Source: Alphaproteobacteria bacterium
Lineage (GTDB): Bacteria; Pseudomonadota; Alphaproteobacteria; UBA2966
Reading direction: 5' to 3'
Assembly (NCBI GenBank): GCA_018650465.1
Contig: JABIFY010000075.1
Coordinates: 62,001-126,000, forward strand
Length of the DNA: 64,000 nucleotides
Shown here piece by piece: positions 17,495 through 25,562 of this stretch. Position 1 is the stretch's first letter, and every line of letters begins with the position of its first letter. The notes under the pieces were generated by a model, which saw only the letters and a list, made by a program, of their open reading frames with translations, was not told the DNA's origin and ran no database searches. Both the position numbers and the translations under genes were made by a program.

Positions 17495-18511
17495 ATGACA
17501 ATCCTCTCCGTATTGGATCAATCGCCAGTGCAGGCCGGTGGGACGCCAGAGACCGCCATCCTTGAAACTGTCAAACTGGCACAACTGGCCGACAGGCTGG
17601 GTTACCGGCGCTATTGGGTCGCAGAACATCATGCCTCTGATGGCCTGGCAGGCGCGTCACCAGAGATGCTTATCGGCCAGATCGCTGCCCGCACGGAAAC
17701 CATCAAGGTGGGGTCCGGTGGGGTGATGCTGTCTCACTATTCACCCTTAAAAGTGGCCGAGAGCTTTCGGTTGCTGGAAACCTTTTATCCTGGCCGCATT
17801 GATTTGGGCATTGGCCGCGCGCCTGGCAGTGACCAGCGCACGGCCCAGGCCCTGGCCTATGGTCAACAACCCCGCGGCCCGGATATTTATCCCAACCAGG
17901 TACAAGACCTGATTGCCTTGCTGGGTGATGGCCTGCCCGCCGATCATCCCTTCGCCGGTATTCATGCCTCACCGCAAATGAGCCGCAGGCCAGAATTGTG
18001 GATGCTGGGTTCCAGCGATCAGTCGGCGCAACTGGCGGCACATTTTGGCGTGCCATATTCCTTTGCCCATTTCATAACGGATGAAAGCGGCCCGGCCATG
18101 ATGCGGTCCTATCAGATGCGCTTTCAGCCATCTGAATTATTGGCCGAACCACAGGGTAGCATCGGTGTCTTTGTGATCTGCGCCGACACCGAAGAAGAAG
18201 CCCAACGCCTGGGCGCCAGTCGGGACTTGTGGCGGGTCCGCTTGGACATGGGCCAAATCGGGCCGGTACCCACGGTCGAAGAAGCCCTGGCCTATGAGTA
18301 CAGCGACATCGAATTGCAGCGCCGGGATTACCATCGTCGCCGCAATATTGTCGGCGCACCCGAACAGGTCAAAAGGGACCTGGAAGAAGTGCTGGCAAAA
18401 TACCGTGTGGATGAAGCCGTCGTCGTGACCATCACCCACGATTACCTGGCCCGCGCCAGGTCTTACGAATTATTGGCTGAAGTCTTCAAATCTGATCCAG
18501 AAAACGGATGA
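17495..18511 (+). CDS. LLM-class flavin-dependent oxidoreductase
   Basis: A 338-residue luciferase-like monooxygenase of the YhbW/MsnO8 type, expected to use reduced FMN and oxygen. Family features are the start LSVLDQSPVQAG, RYWVAEHH, a GSGGVMLSHYSPLKVAE strand-turn, and GRIDLGIGRAPGSD. The YVAEHH-like motif and the GIGRAPG turn are usual in this subfamily. Substrate unknown. Its end overlaps the convergent alpha/beta hydrolase gene by 26 bp. Confidence 0.9.
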   Translation: MTILSVLDQSPVQAGGTPETAILETVKLAQLADRLGYRRYWVAEHHASDGLAGASPEMLIGQIAARTETIKVGSGGVMLSHYSPLKVAESFRLLETFYPGRIDLGIGRAPGSDQRTAQALAYGQQPRGPDIYPNQVQDLIALLGDGLPADHPFAGIHASPQMSRRPELWMLGSSDQSAQLAAHFGVPYSFAHFITDESGPAMMRSYQMRFQPSELLAEPQGSIGVFVICADTEEEAQRLGASRDLWRVRLDMGQIGPVPTVEEALAYEYSDIELQRRDYHRRRNIVGAPEQVKRDLEEVLAKYRVDEAVVVTITHDYLARARSYELLAEVFKSDPENG

Positions 18512-19295
18512 TGTCCGGGTTCACGAGATCAGGTTTGCTGACAATTGCCATATGACCACCCTCAGGTGTTTCAACAAATGAAAGACCAGGCAAGTGCTCC
18601 CGCATCTGGTCGCGAATGCGTTTGACAGACAAGCGAGTATCAGCCGAGGTGATCAACAATGTGCGCGCGGCCATATCAGACCAGGTTTCTACGGGGACCG
18701 GATCATACATCAAACCGTCCCAGGCGCCGCGAATGGTCGGCATCATGCCTGAAATACTCGCCTGACGTTTTTCCCCCATGGCCTGCCAGCTGCCAGTTCC
18801 AAACCAGTAATCGATAAAATGCACGCCCATCTCTGACCAGCGATCCTCTGCGGCCAGACGTTGAAAGGGTTCAGCCATAATATCAATATCGGCACGCCCG
18901 TCTTCATAGCCCGGGCGATTGAGCAGAAAAAATGGATTGGGTTCAACCAGAACCATTTTGTTGATCTGCACGGATGTCGTTTGCGCGACCTTCATGGCAA
19001 TGGTGGCACCATAGGAGTGCCCGACCAACGACACAGGTTCGCCGACAAGTTCGGCCAGGGCTTCTATCAATTGGGTCTGTGCGGACAGTGGTTGTGGTTT
19101 GGCAAGTGCCCAGGGTGACGTCTTGCCTGTGCCACGCAGATTAACTGCCAGAACCCGGTAGCGGTCCTTCAATTGACCGATCAGGGGTTCCCACTGGCGA
19201 TAGTTACTGGCACCGCCGTGGATCAAAATAACAGCGGGGCCTTGTCCGTCGTCGGTATAGTCGACGTCAAGGCCCCGCCAGTTGAGGATGCTCAT
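18486..19295 (-). CDS. Alpha/beta hydrolase
   Basis: A 269-residue alpha/beta-hydrolase-fold protein. HGGASNYRQWEPL forms the oxyanion region, the nucleophile elbow is LVGHSYGATIAM, and the late histidine is in EGGHMAIV. No lid insertion or signal peptide is evident. The family covers esterases, epoxide hydrolases and C-C hydrolases, so the substrate stays open. It lies 39 bp downstream of the MddA-like gene on the same strand and could be co-transcribed. Confidence 0.88.
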   Translation of the reverse strand: MSILNWRGLDVDYTDDGQGPAVILIHGGASNYRQWEPLIGQLKDRYRVLAVNLRGTGKTSPWALAKPQPLSAQTQLIEALAELVGEPVSLVGHSYGATIAMKVAQTTSVQINKMVLVEPNPFFLLNRPGYEDGRADIDIMAEPFQRLAAEDRWSEMGVHFIDYWFGTGSWQAMGEKRQASISGMMPTIRGAWDGLMYDPVPVETWSDMAARTLLITSADTRLSVKRIRDQMREHLPGLSFVETPEGGHMAIVSKPDLVNPDIIRFLDQI

Positions 19296-19334
19296 TATTG
19301 AAACCGGTCTCCGATTAATCTGGCTTTCAATATA

Positions 19335-20096
19335 TCAGCTTTGATCTCCGAAAACATAGGTCTTGCGACGACGCCGTCCCAAAGGCAGGATTTTTGGTAC
19401 CTGGCGCTGATAGACCCGATAGCGGTCGCCCAGGGCTGTAACCAGGTCACGTTCTTCGAACCACATGCCAATGAAGATATAGACCGTGATGGCGACCGAC
19501 AGGAAAAGATGGCTGACGGACATATGCTGGGTTGCCCAGAAAACCACCAGAAAACCAAACATCATGGGGTGGCGGCACAACTTATACATGGCGGGCGTTT
19601 TGAAGGCCATTTTCGGGGCGGTGGTGCCACGGAAATTGTTCCAGACCTGTTGCAGACCAAACAGCTCAAAATGATTGATCTGGAAGGTCGCCCACAAGAA
19701 GATCGCCCAGCCGACAAAGTTGATCGCCATCAGCACATTGCCAAAGACCGTGCCACGTACATCCCAGACGGTACCGGGAATGGGCTGCCAGAAATAAAGG
19801 ATCAGGCTTAGGGCAACGGTTGAGGCCAGGACAAAGACCGAACGTTCCAGATGCTTCGGGACATAATTTGTCCACCACTTTTTGAAAGCCGGGCGCGCCA
19901 TGATCGTATGTTGCACGACAAAAAGCGCCAGAAAGATGACATTGGTGAAGACGGCGATAAAGACACTGACAGTTGTTGCCGTATCAACCGATTTTGGAAC
20001 AAAAAGATTTTCCTCAAAACCGACGGCATAGCCCACAGATGCAAGGGCGACGACATAGCAAAATCCCCCGAAAAAAATTGAAAAATACTTGATCAT
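19335..20096 (-). CDS. Membrane methyltransferase, MddA-like (methanethiol S-methyltransferase candidate)
   Basis: A 253-residue integral membrane protein with about five hydrophobic segments. The ATG at 20096 is chosen because AAGGGGAA lies 8 bp upstream; an open frame further upstream is spurious. It belongs to the isoprenylcysteine-methyltransferase-like/NnrU-like group. The C-terminal region has YKLCRHPMMFGFLVVFWATQ, the SAM-binding RHP motif, and FEERDLVTALGDRYRVYQRQVP, as in MddA, which methylates methanethiol to dimethyl sulfide. MddA is the best call; a general ICMT-family methyltransferase is the alternative. It is divergent from the LtnD-like gene across an operator-like array. Confidence 0.72.
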   Translation of the reverse strand: MIKYFSIFFGGFCYVVALASVGYAVGFEENLFVPKSVDTATTVSVFIAVFTNVIFLALFVVQHTIMARPAFKKWWTNYVPKHLERSVFVLASTVALSLILYFWQPIPGTVWDVRGTVFGNVLMAINFVGWAIFLWATFQINHFELFGLQQVWNNFRGTTAPKMAFKTPAMYKLCRHPMMFGFLVVFWATQHMSVSHLFLSVAITVYIFIGMWFEERDLVTALGDRYRVYQRQVPKILPLGRRRRKTYVFGDQS

Positions 20097-20182
20097 AATA
20101 ATTCCCCTTGGTTCAACCGGGGCAGCTGGCTGCCGTCCCTGACCCCGATATAAGAAACAATTGTCAGGCATCCAATAGACCG

Positions 20183-20257
20183 GAAACAACTGAAACCATT
20201 GAAACGTTTCAACAACCAAAATCATGGAAACGTTTGAAACGTTTCAAGGATCGAAAC
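20183..20257. promoter_or_regulatory. Array of GAAAC half-sites with two TTGAAACGTTTCAA palindromes (LacI-type operator candidate)
   Basis: GAAAC occurs at 20183, 20192, 20201, 20227, 20236 and 20253, mostly 9 bp apart. Two sites are perfect 14-bp palindromes TTGAAACGTTTCAA (20199-20212 and 20234-20247) with the central CG typical of LacI-family operators such as those of RbsR and PurR. The array sits between the divergent MddA-like and LtnD-like genes, 69-143 bp before the latter. No LacI-family gene is in the window. Confidence 0.65.
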
Positions 20258-20325
20258 ACTGGTCTGTTTACAAGATTACGGTTATCTATGGATCAATCAT
20301 TTACCCTTTTCAGGAAATACAGCCG

Positions 20326-21240
20326 ATGACACCTCCTACTTCTTCACGGCCCACAGTGGGTGTATTTGGTCTTGGCTCCATGGGCTTTGGCATGGCTGCA
20401 TCGCTGCTGAAAGCGCAACTGCCAACGGCCGGGTTTGATATCTCCGCCGATCAAGAAAAAGCATTTGCAGATCAGGGCGGCAAGGATCTGGGCAGTCGTA
20501 GCCAAGCGGCGGTCCAACTGGACGTCGCTGTTATTGTCGTTGTGAACGCTGCTCAGACAGAAGATGTCTTGTTTGGTGCAGATGGCATTGCGGCTGACCT
20601 GAAGGCCGGGGCATTGGTCATGTCTTGTGCCACCGTTGATCCGGACTTCGCCCGCCAGATGGAAGCCCGCCTAGCCGACCAAGGCATACTATTCCTCGAC
20701 AGCCCGATTAGTGGCGGGGCCATCAAGGCCGCCGACGGCGCCCTCAGTATCATGGCCTCAGGCACACCGGCGGCCTTCGAGGCGGCTGAACCTGCTCTTG
20801 AGGCCATGGCGGAAACAGTTTTCCGCCTGGGCGATGTTGCCGGTCCTGGTTCTGCCATGAAAATTGTCAATCAGTTGCTGGCCGGGGTGCACATCGCCGC
20901 CGCTGCCGAGGCTGTCACCTTTGGCCTGTCGCAGGGTGTGGATGCGCAATCAGTTTATGAAGTGATCAGCAAATGTGCCGGCACATCCTGGATGTTTGAA
21001 AACCGGGTCCCGCATATTCTGGAAGACGATTATGCCCCGCGCTCAGCCGTTGATATATTCGTCAAGGATTTGGGCATCGTCGCCGATGCGGCCCGCAAAC
21101 AAAAGTTCGCGGCGCCTCTGGCCTCAACCGCCCTTGATCAGTTTGTCATGGCCAGTGGGTCAGGATATGGCAAGGAGGACGACGCCGCCGTCGCCAAAGT
21201 CTATGCCGCACGGGCGGGTCTTGAGTTGCCGAAGAAATAG
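20326..21240 (+). CDS. NAD-dependent beta-hydroxyacid dehydrogenase, LtnD-like (L-threonate dehydrogenase candidate)
   Basis: A 304-residue dehydrogenase of the 3-hydroxyisobutyrate dehydrogenase family. The ATG at 20326 follows CAGGAAATACAGCCG; an upstream extension runs through the operator array and is rejected. VGVFGLGSMGFGMA is the Rossmann loop, DSPISGGAIKAADG the substrate loop, and KIVNQLLAGVHIAAAAEA holds the catalytic lysine. The segments SWMFENRVPHIL and SAVDIFVKDLGIVADAAR closely resemble LtnD/YgbJ. LtnD oxidises L-threonate, which fits the otnK-otnC pair 9 kb upstream. Other hydroxyacid substrates remain possible. Confidence 0.8.
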   Translation: MTPPTSSRPTVGVFGLGSMGFGMAASLLKAQLPTAGFDISADQEKAFADQGGKDLGSRSQAAVQLDVAVIVVVNAAQTEDVLFGADGIAADLKAGALVMSCATVDPDFARQMEARLADQGILFLDSPISGGAIKAADGALSIMASGTPAAFEAAEPALEAMAETVFRLGDVAGPGSAMKIVNQLLAGVHIAAAAEAVTFGLSQGVDAQSVYEVISKCAGTSWMFENRVPHILEDDYAPRSAVDIFVKDLGIVADAARKQKFAAPLASTALDQFVMASGSGYGKEDDAAVAKVYAARAGLELPKK

Positions 21241-21264
21241 GGCGAGGCCAAATTTGAGACGCTT

Positions 21265-21295
21265 CAGAGACTCCGGATCAAGTCCGGAGTCTCTG
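21265..21295. repeat. Short palindromic repeat, copy R3
   Basis: A perfect 13-bp stem (CAGAGACTCCGGA / TCCGGAGTCTCTG) with a TCAAG loop. The core GGATCAAGTCC matches the single-arm core of R1, R2 and R4. Located between the LtnD-like gene and the convergent RidA gene, it could also stop transcription. Confidence 0.75.
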
Positions 21296-21330
21296 GTAAC
21301 TCTGGTTCTTGCAATGCGCAGGAAGAAAAA

Positions 21331-21678
21331 CTACTTCGCAGCAATAATGCCGATTTCGACCTTGAATTCTGGCAGGGCAAGTTTGCTTTCGACGCAGGCG
21401 CGCACAGGAGGGTTGTCGGTGTCGACCCAGGCATCCCAGACGCCGTTCATTTCATTGAAAGCCGAGATATCTGACATCCAGATCGTCGCGGACAGGACTT
21501 TTGATTTGTCGCTGCCAGCTTCGGCCAGCAAAGCATCCAGCTTGGCGAGGATTTGCGACGTCTGGCCTGCCACATCGGCTGTGCGATCGTCGGCCACCTG
21601 GCCTGCGGTATAAATGGTGTCGCCGTGCACAACGCACTGGCTCATGCGGGGACCGGGATTGATGCGTGTAATGCTCAT
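21331..21678 (-). CDS. RidA family protein
   Basis: A 115-residue YjgF/YER057c/UK114 protein. Family members trimerise and either deaminate reactive imines or act in specific catabolic pathways. The start SITRINPGPRMSQCVVHGDTIYTAGQVADD is typical, as is the late segment PPVRACVESKLALPEFKVEIGIIAA, whose arginine (PVRACV) aligns with the catalytic Arg105 of RidA. It is the last gene of the minus-strand sugar operon, 79 bp after the Gfo/Idh/MocA gene, or a separate unit. Confidence 0.93.
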   Translation of the reverse strand: MSITRINPGPRMSQCVVHGDTIYTAGQVADDRTADVAGQTSQILAKLDALLAEAGSDKSKVLSATIWMSDISAFNEMNGVWDAWVDTDNPPVRACVESKLALPEFKVEIGIIAAK

Positions 21679-21757
21679 ATCATTTTCCTGAAAGTGAAAT
21701 TGAAAATCGAGGCATCATGACAATCGGACCAAGGCGTGGCAATACCGTGAGCAATCA

Positions 21758-22663
21758 TCAAGCCGTTTTTTGTTCAAACTGGGCCAGCAGCCGGATGACT
21801 TCAACGGCCAGTGCCGCGTCCGAAGTATCTGGATTACCCAGCCGAATGGCTTGAGCGAAACGTTCCGTTTGCGCTGTCAGGGCCGGGGTGTTGGCATAGG
21901 TCAAGGGCTTGCCGTCACGTGTGGCCTTGGCGTCAACGTCATCGTCATAACGCAAGACCTGGCCCGTACTGGCTATTTCCATCCAGCGCCGTCGCCGGTC
22001 ACCACCGTTGCCAAAGCGCAAATCGACCTCAATGCCGTTCACGTTGCCCTGCACAACAAACATCTTGCCTTCACCCACAATATCGACACTCACGTCCAGC
22101 TCGATATTCGCCAAACCGGCCACCGCCAGACAACAGGCCAGGGGGTGCGGTCCCCAGTCCCAAAGGGGGGTGGCGTCATCCCGCCACGGACCGGCATTGG
22201 ACCAGTTGCCGGAAATTCGTTGAATGTCAGACTGTTGTGGTCGTTCAGCCATCACGGCCACCAGGGCCGGGTTTTGCAAATCGATGTGCCCCACATGCAC
22301 AATTGCCGATTTTGATTTGGCAAGTTCAAGCAGGTCTTCGGCATCCGAGGGCGTTAGCGTCACTGGTTTCTCCACCAGGATGGCCAGCCCGGCTTCAAGG
22401 GCGGCACGGGCAATTTCCCAATGAGTCTCTGGCGGGGTGGCAATGATCAAACCATCAAGCCCCATATCCAGATCCAACGGGCCCAACAGGTCGCGCCAAT
22501 CAGTATGGCCGGTCACACTATCGGGCAAGGTTTTGGTTGCGACGTGCGGGCTGGCGATATGGGCCAGTGTCACACCCGACGCTTCATCGGCAGCGGCAAG
22601 GTATTTCATGCCCCAGGCCCCGGTGCCCACCAGCCCCAGTTTTATGCCCGCATTTGCCTGCAT
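21758..22663 (-). CDS. Gfo/Idh/MocA family oxidoreductase
   Basis: A 301-residue NAD(P)-dependent sugar oxidoreductase. The Rossmann loop is LGLVGTGAWGMKYLAAA, and the signature LVEKPVTLTPSDAEDLLELA contains the EKP motif. HVGHIDLQNPALVAV and DWGPHPLACCLAV lie in the substrate domain. It starts 9 bp after the epimerase gene. With that epimerase, a C-methyltransferase and a cupin it probably helps build a nucleotide-activated sugar, acting as a keto-reductase or dehydrogenase. Confidence 0.9.
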   Translation of the reverse strand: MQANAGIKLGLVGTGAWGMKYLAAADEASGVTLAHIASPHVATKTLPDSVTGHTDWRDLLGPLDLDMGLDGLIIATPPETHWEIARAALEAGLAILVEKPVTLTPSDAEDLLELAKSKSAIVHVGHIDLQNPALVAVMAERPQQSDIQRISGNWSNAGPWRDDATPLWDWGPHPLACCLAVAGLANIELDVSVDIVGEGKMFVVQGNVNGIEVDLRFGNGGDRRRRWMEIASTGQVLRYDDDVDAKATRDGKPLTYANTPALTAQTERFAQAIRLGNPDTSDAALAVEVIRLLAQFEQKTA

Positions 22664-22672
22664 GTCAGTCTG

Positions 22673-23737
22673 CTATTCTTCACCATTGTAGGTCTCGTCG
22701 GTCCAGTCGAAAAACCGCTTGAGGCCATCTTCGATGGTTATCACCGGATTGTAGTCGAGCTGACGCCGCGCCTTGACGATATTGGGGCAGCGCCGATTAG
22801 GCTCATCCGCCGGATAGCTGTCGGGATATTCGATAACTTCCTTGTCGATGGATTTGCCCAGAACCTTTTCGATCTCGTCGACCAGTTCGAAGACCGAAAT
22901 CTCTGGTGTGGGATTGCCAATGTTATAGGCTTCCCCGGGCACACCACGGGCAATCACGCGCAGGAAACCATTGATGGCATCTGTCACATAACAAAAAGTC
23001 CGGGTCTGGTTGCCGGTGCCGTAGACTTTGAGCGTGCGTTCGCCCTTGATGCAGCTGGCAAAGTTCGGCAACACGCGATAGTCAGCTTCCTGCATGCCTG
23101 GCCCATAGACATTGAAGGGTCGGATGGTGTTGGTCGGGATGCCGTGTTTGTCGTGATAGATGTAACAAAGGGTCTCACCCAGACGCTTGCTCTCGTCGTA
23201 ACAGGCGCGTGGCCCCTGGCAGGAGACATTGCCGCGATAACTTTCCGGAGTCGGAATATGCTTGGCATCCGGGTCGCCATAAATTTCGCTGGAACTGAAG
23301 AAGGTAAAGCGCGCACCTTTGTCACGGGCCATTTCCAGCAAATGCCGGGTCCCGTTCACCGCCACATCCAGGGTTTCAACCGGATAGGCCCGGTAATAAT
23401 AAGGGCTGGCAATTCCGGCCAGGTTAATGATGAAATCAACCGGGCCGTCGACCTCAAAGCCCTGGGAGATATCTTCCTGGCGAAATTCAAAATTGTCAGA
23501 CTCTGTCAGTGCTTCACCGGCCTTGCCCGCTGTGATCAGATTGTCAGCAATGATCAAGCGACAGGGATCGGCCAGTACATTTGTATTCAGATATTCAAAT
23601 ACGCCCTGAAAATAACGCCCGAGAAAGCCCATGCCACCGGCCATGACAATTGTTTTGCCAGAAAAATCGCTGGCCACGTCACCCAGCATTTCAGCGATTT
23701 CCTTGGCGTCACGGGGCAGGCAGGGTGAAGTACTCAT
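22673..23737 (-). CDS. NAD-dependent epimerase/dehydratase, UDP-glucuronate decarboxylase-like
   Basis: A 354-residue extended SDR acting on a nucleotide sugar. Cofactor loop GGMGFLGRYFQGVF; catalytic YDESKR (Y-x3-K); NTIRPFNVYGPGM and the late YNIGNPTPEISVFELVDEI are like UDP-xylose synthases and related dehydratases. An N-terminal extension of about 25 residues precedes the Rossmann fold. It lies 22 bp after the C-methyltransferase gene. The exact reaction (decarboxylation, epimerisation or dehydration) is not fixed by sequence. Confidence 0.88.
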   Translation of the reverse strand: MSTSPCLPRDAKEIAEMLGDVASDFSGKTIVMAGGMGFLGRYFQGVFEYLNTNVLADPCRLIIADNLITAGKAGEALTESDNFEFRQEDISQGFEVDGPVDFIINLAGIASPYYYRAYPVETLDVAVNGTRHLLEMARDKGARFTFFSSSEIYGDPDAKHIPTPESYRGNVSCQGPRACYDESKRLGETLCYIYHDKHGIPTNTIRPFNVYGPGMQEADYRVLPNFASCIKGERTLKVYGTGNQTRTFCYVTDAINGFLRVIARGVPGEAYNIGNPTPEISVFELVDEIEKVLGKSIDKEVIEYPDSYPADEPNRRCPNIVKARRQLDYNPVITIEDGLKRFFDWTDETYNGEE

Positions 23738-23759
23738 AGGTTGGTCCGATCAAAAACGG

Positions 23760-25013
23760 TTAGATGACTTTGAGGTCTGGCACGGGCACAACAAAATGTC
23801 CGCCATTGTCCAGCACCTGTTGATTATTCCTGATAATGGGTTCGGCAAAATTCCAGGCCAGGATCAACAGGTAATCCACTGGTGCCGCGTCCATATGTTC
23901 TTTTGGTACCACCGGGATATGCAGGCCCGGCGAATATAGTCCCTGTTTCAGGGGGCTGTCATCGACGATGTAGGCTATTTCGGACTGATCCAGGCCAAAG
24001 CGATACATCAGGGTCGTAGCCTTGGCGGGTGCGCCGAACCCGGCAACCGTCTTGCCTTGCGCTTTGATGTCATCCAGCAAGGCCCGCAGATCAGTTCCCA
24101 GTTTGTCGATCTGGTCTGAAAACTCTTGATAACGCTTGAGCTGGTAAAGACCGGCCTCTTCTTCCACGGCGATCAGTTCTGCGACCGAAGCCTTGACTGG
24201 CCGCGCACCGTCGGATCGTTGGGCAAAGCCGCGCAGGCTGCCGCCATGGGTGGACACACGTTCCACATCAATCAAGGTCATGTCGTTGGCATCGAAAAAT
24301 GCCTGCAACGGTTTAACGGCATGATAATCAAGATGTTCGTGATAGATCGTATCGAACAGAGTATCTTCCAGCACATCCAGCCGGTAGGACACTTCAAAGG
24401 CAAAAACGCCGTCCGGGGCCAGCATCAAACGAATACCCTTGACGATTTCCGCCAGATCATCGATATGGGCAAAAACGTTATTGGCCGTGACGCACTGGGC
24501 TGCGCCATGGGACTGACGAATGTCTTCCGCCAGACTTGAATCAAAAAACCGGTTCAGGGTTTCGATGCCTGATGCCGTCGCCGCAGCGGATATGTCCTTT
24601 GCCGGATCTATACCCAACACCTGGAGACCGAGGTCCTTGAACTGCGCCAATAAGGTACCATCGTTGGAACCGATATCGACGACCAAACCACCCGGTTTCA
24701 AATCAAAGGACTGAACAATATGTTCTGCATAGTCCCTGAAATGTTTGACAAAGGCCGGCGAGGTACCGGAGACATAAACATAGTTTTCGAACAAGACGGA
24801 TGGATCAACCACATCCAGCAACTGCAAATGACCACAGGCCCCACAATACCAAAGATCGAGCGGGAAGGTCTGCTGGGGCTGGTCCAGTTGCTCTGCCGGG
24901 ATGAAGGCATTGGCGGGCGGTGTCGCCGGGATCGTCAGAACCCTGATCAGGTCTGGTGATGCACACAGACGGCACGTATCGCGGTGGAAATATGAGGGTT
25001 CACCTGAAGTCAC
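23760..25013 (-). CDS. Class I SAM methyltransferase of the sugar C-methyltransferase (NovU/TylC3) type
   Basis: A 417-residue three-part enzyme: an N-terminal zinc-binding domain (CRLCASPDL ... LWYCGACGHLQL), a central SAM-binding domain (VDIGSNDGTLLAQFKDLG), and a C-terminal domain with KTVAGFGAPAKATTLMYRFGL and the HIPVVPKEHM segment. This order is that of C-methyltransferases that methylate dTDP-4-keto-deoxysugars at C3 or C5. The catalytic-region YHEHLDYHAVKPLQAFF is present. Its place between a cupin and an epimerase gene supports a role in a branched sugar. Confidence 0.9.
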   Translation of the reverse strand: MTSGEPSYFHRDTCRLCASPDLIRVLTIPATPPANAFIPAEQLDQPQQTFPLDLWYCGACGHLQLLDVVDPSVLFENYVYVSGTSPAFVKHFRDYAEHIVQSFDLKPGGLVVDIGSNDGTLLAQFKDLGLQVLGIDPAKDISAAATASGIETLNRFFDSSLAEDIRQSHGAAQCVTANNVFAHIDDLAEIVKGIRLMLAPDGVFAFEVSYRLDVLEDTLFDTIYHEHLDYHAVKPLQAFFDANDMTLIDVERVSTHGGSLRGFAQRSDGARPVKASVAELIAVEEEAGLYQLKRYQEFSDQIDKLGTDLRALLDDIKAQGKTVAGFGAPAKATTLMYRFGLDQSEIAYIVDDSPLKQGLYSPGLHIPVVPKEHMDAAPVDYLLILAWNFAEPIIRNNQQVLDNGGHFVVPVPDLKVI

Positions 25014-25027
25014 AGCGGGTATAGGCC

Positions 25028-25474
25028 TTACGGATTGTCAGGGTCAAACAGGGAAATGCGTTCGACGTCGGCTTCGTAGACGGCTTGTTCCCGTGAGTTC
25101 CGCCCCAGGGTCAGGAAGGTCGTATCGACACTGAAATGCATGGCGTGATCAACCATGGGCGGGGTGAAAAACAACTCGCCCTTTTTGACGGTGACTTTTT
25201 CTGCTTCCTGGTCGCTACCGGTCGGACGATGGTAATAGTCGATTTCGCCCTCGATAACGTAACAATAGTGCCAGTCGGTTTTGTGATAATGATTGGCCCG
25301 CACAGCCCCTTTTTTAGAGACAATCATCACAGCGCTCTCCATGGCCGTGTCCACCAGGGGGATGATCGAGCCCCGTTCGTCGTCAAAGGAATCCTTCAGG
25401 GCAATGATCACTTCTTTGGGGAAATTGGCGACTTCCTCGTCGGTGATAGGTCGAATGACAGGCGTTTCAGTCAT
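25028..25474 (-). CDS. Cupin-domain protein, possibly sugar-nucleotide modifying
   Basis: A 148-residue single-cupin protein. The metal/active site motif reads RANHYHKTDWHYCYVIEGE, followed by a second half with KKGELFFTPPMVDHAMHF. The HYHK-x2-W-H pattern resembles cupins encoded in surface-sugar clusters (WxcM/FdtA-type isomerases and related proteins). It is 14 bp upstream of the C-methyltransferase gene in the same operon. Isomerase or epimerase activity on a keto-sugar is inferred from context only. Confidence 0.82.
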   Translation of the reverse strand: MTETPVIRPITDEEVANFPKEVIIALKDSFDDERGSIIPLVDTAMESAVMIVSKKGAVRANHYHKTDWHYCYVIEGEIDYYHRPTGSDQEAEKVTVKKGELFFTPPMVDHAMHFSVDTTFLTLGRNSREQAVYEADVERISLFDPDNP

Positions 25475-25562
25475 TTATCGGGGCTCCTTGAACTTAACGT
25501 GACTTGAATATGGCCCTGTTTAGAGCAGAACCGGCCCAAATTGAAGGTTTGAATTGAAGGTT

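Noticed and set aside
20097-20325. Small open frames and N-terminal extensions running through the GAAAC array
   Set aside because: They translate the repeats, and both true genes have better starts with ribosome binding sites at 20096 and 20326.
22421-23728. 435-residue open frame on the plus strand
   Set aside because: It lies opposite the epimerase and Gfo/Idh/MocA genes, whose products have clear family motifs; the plus-strand translation shows none.
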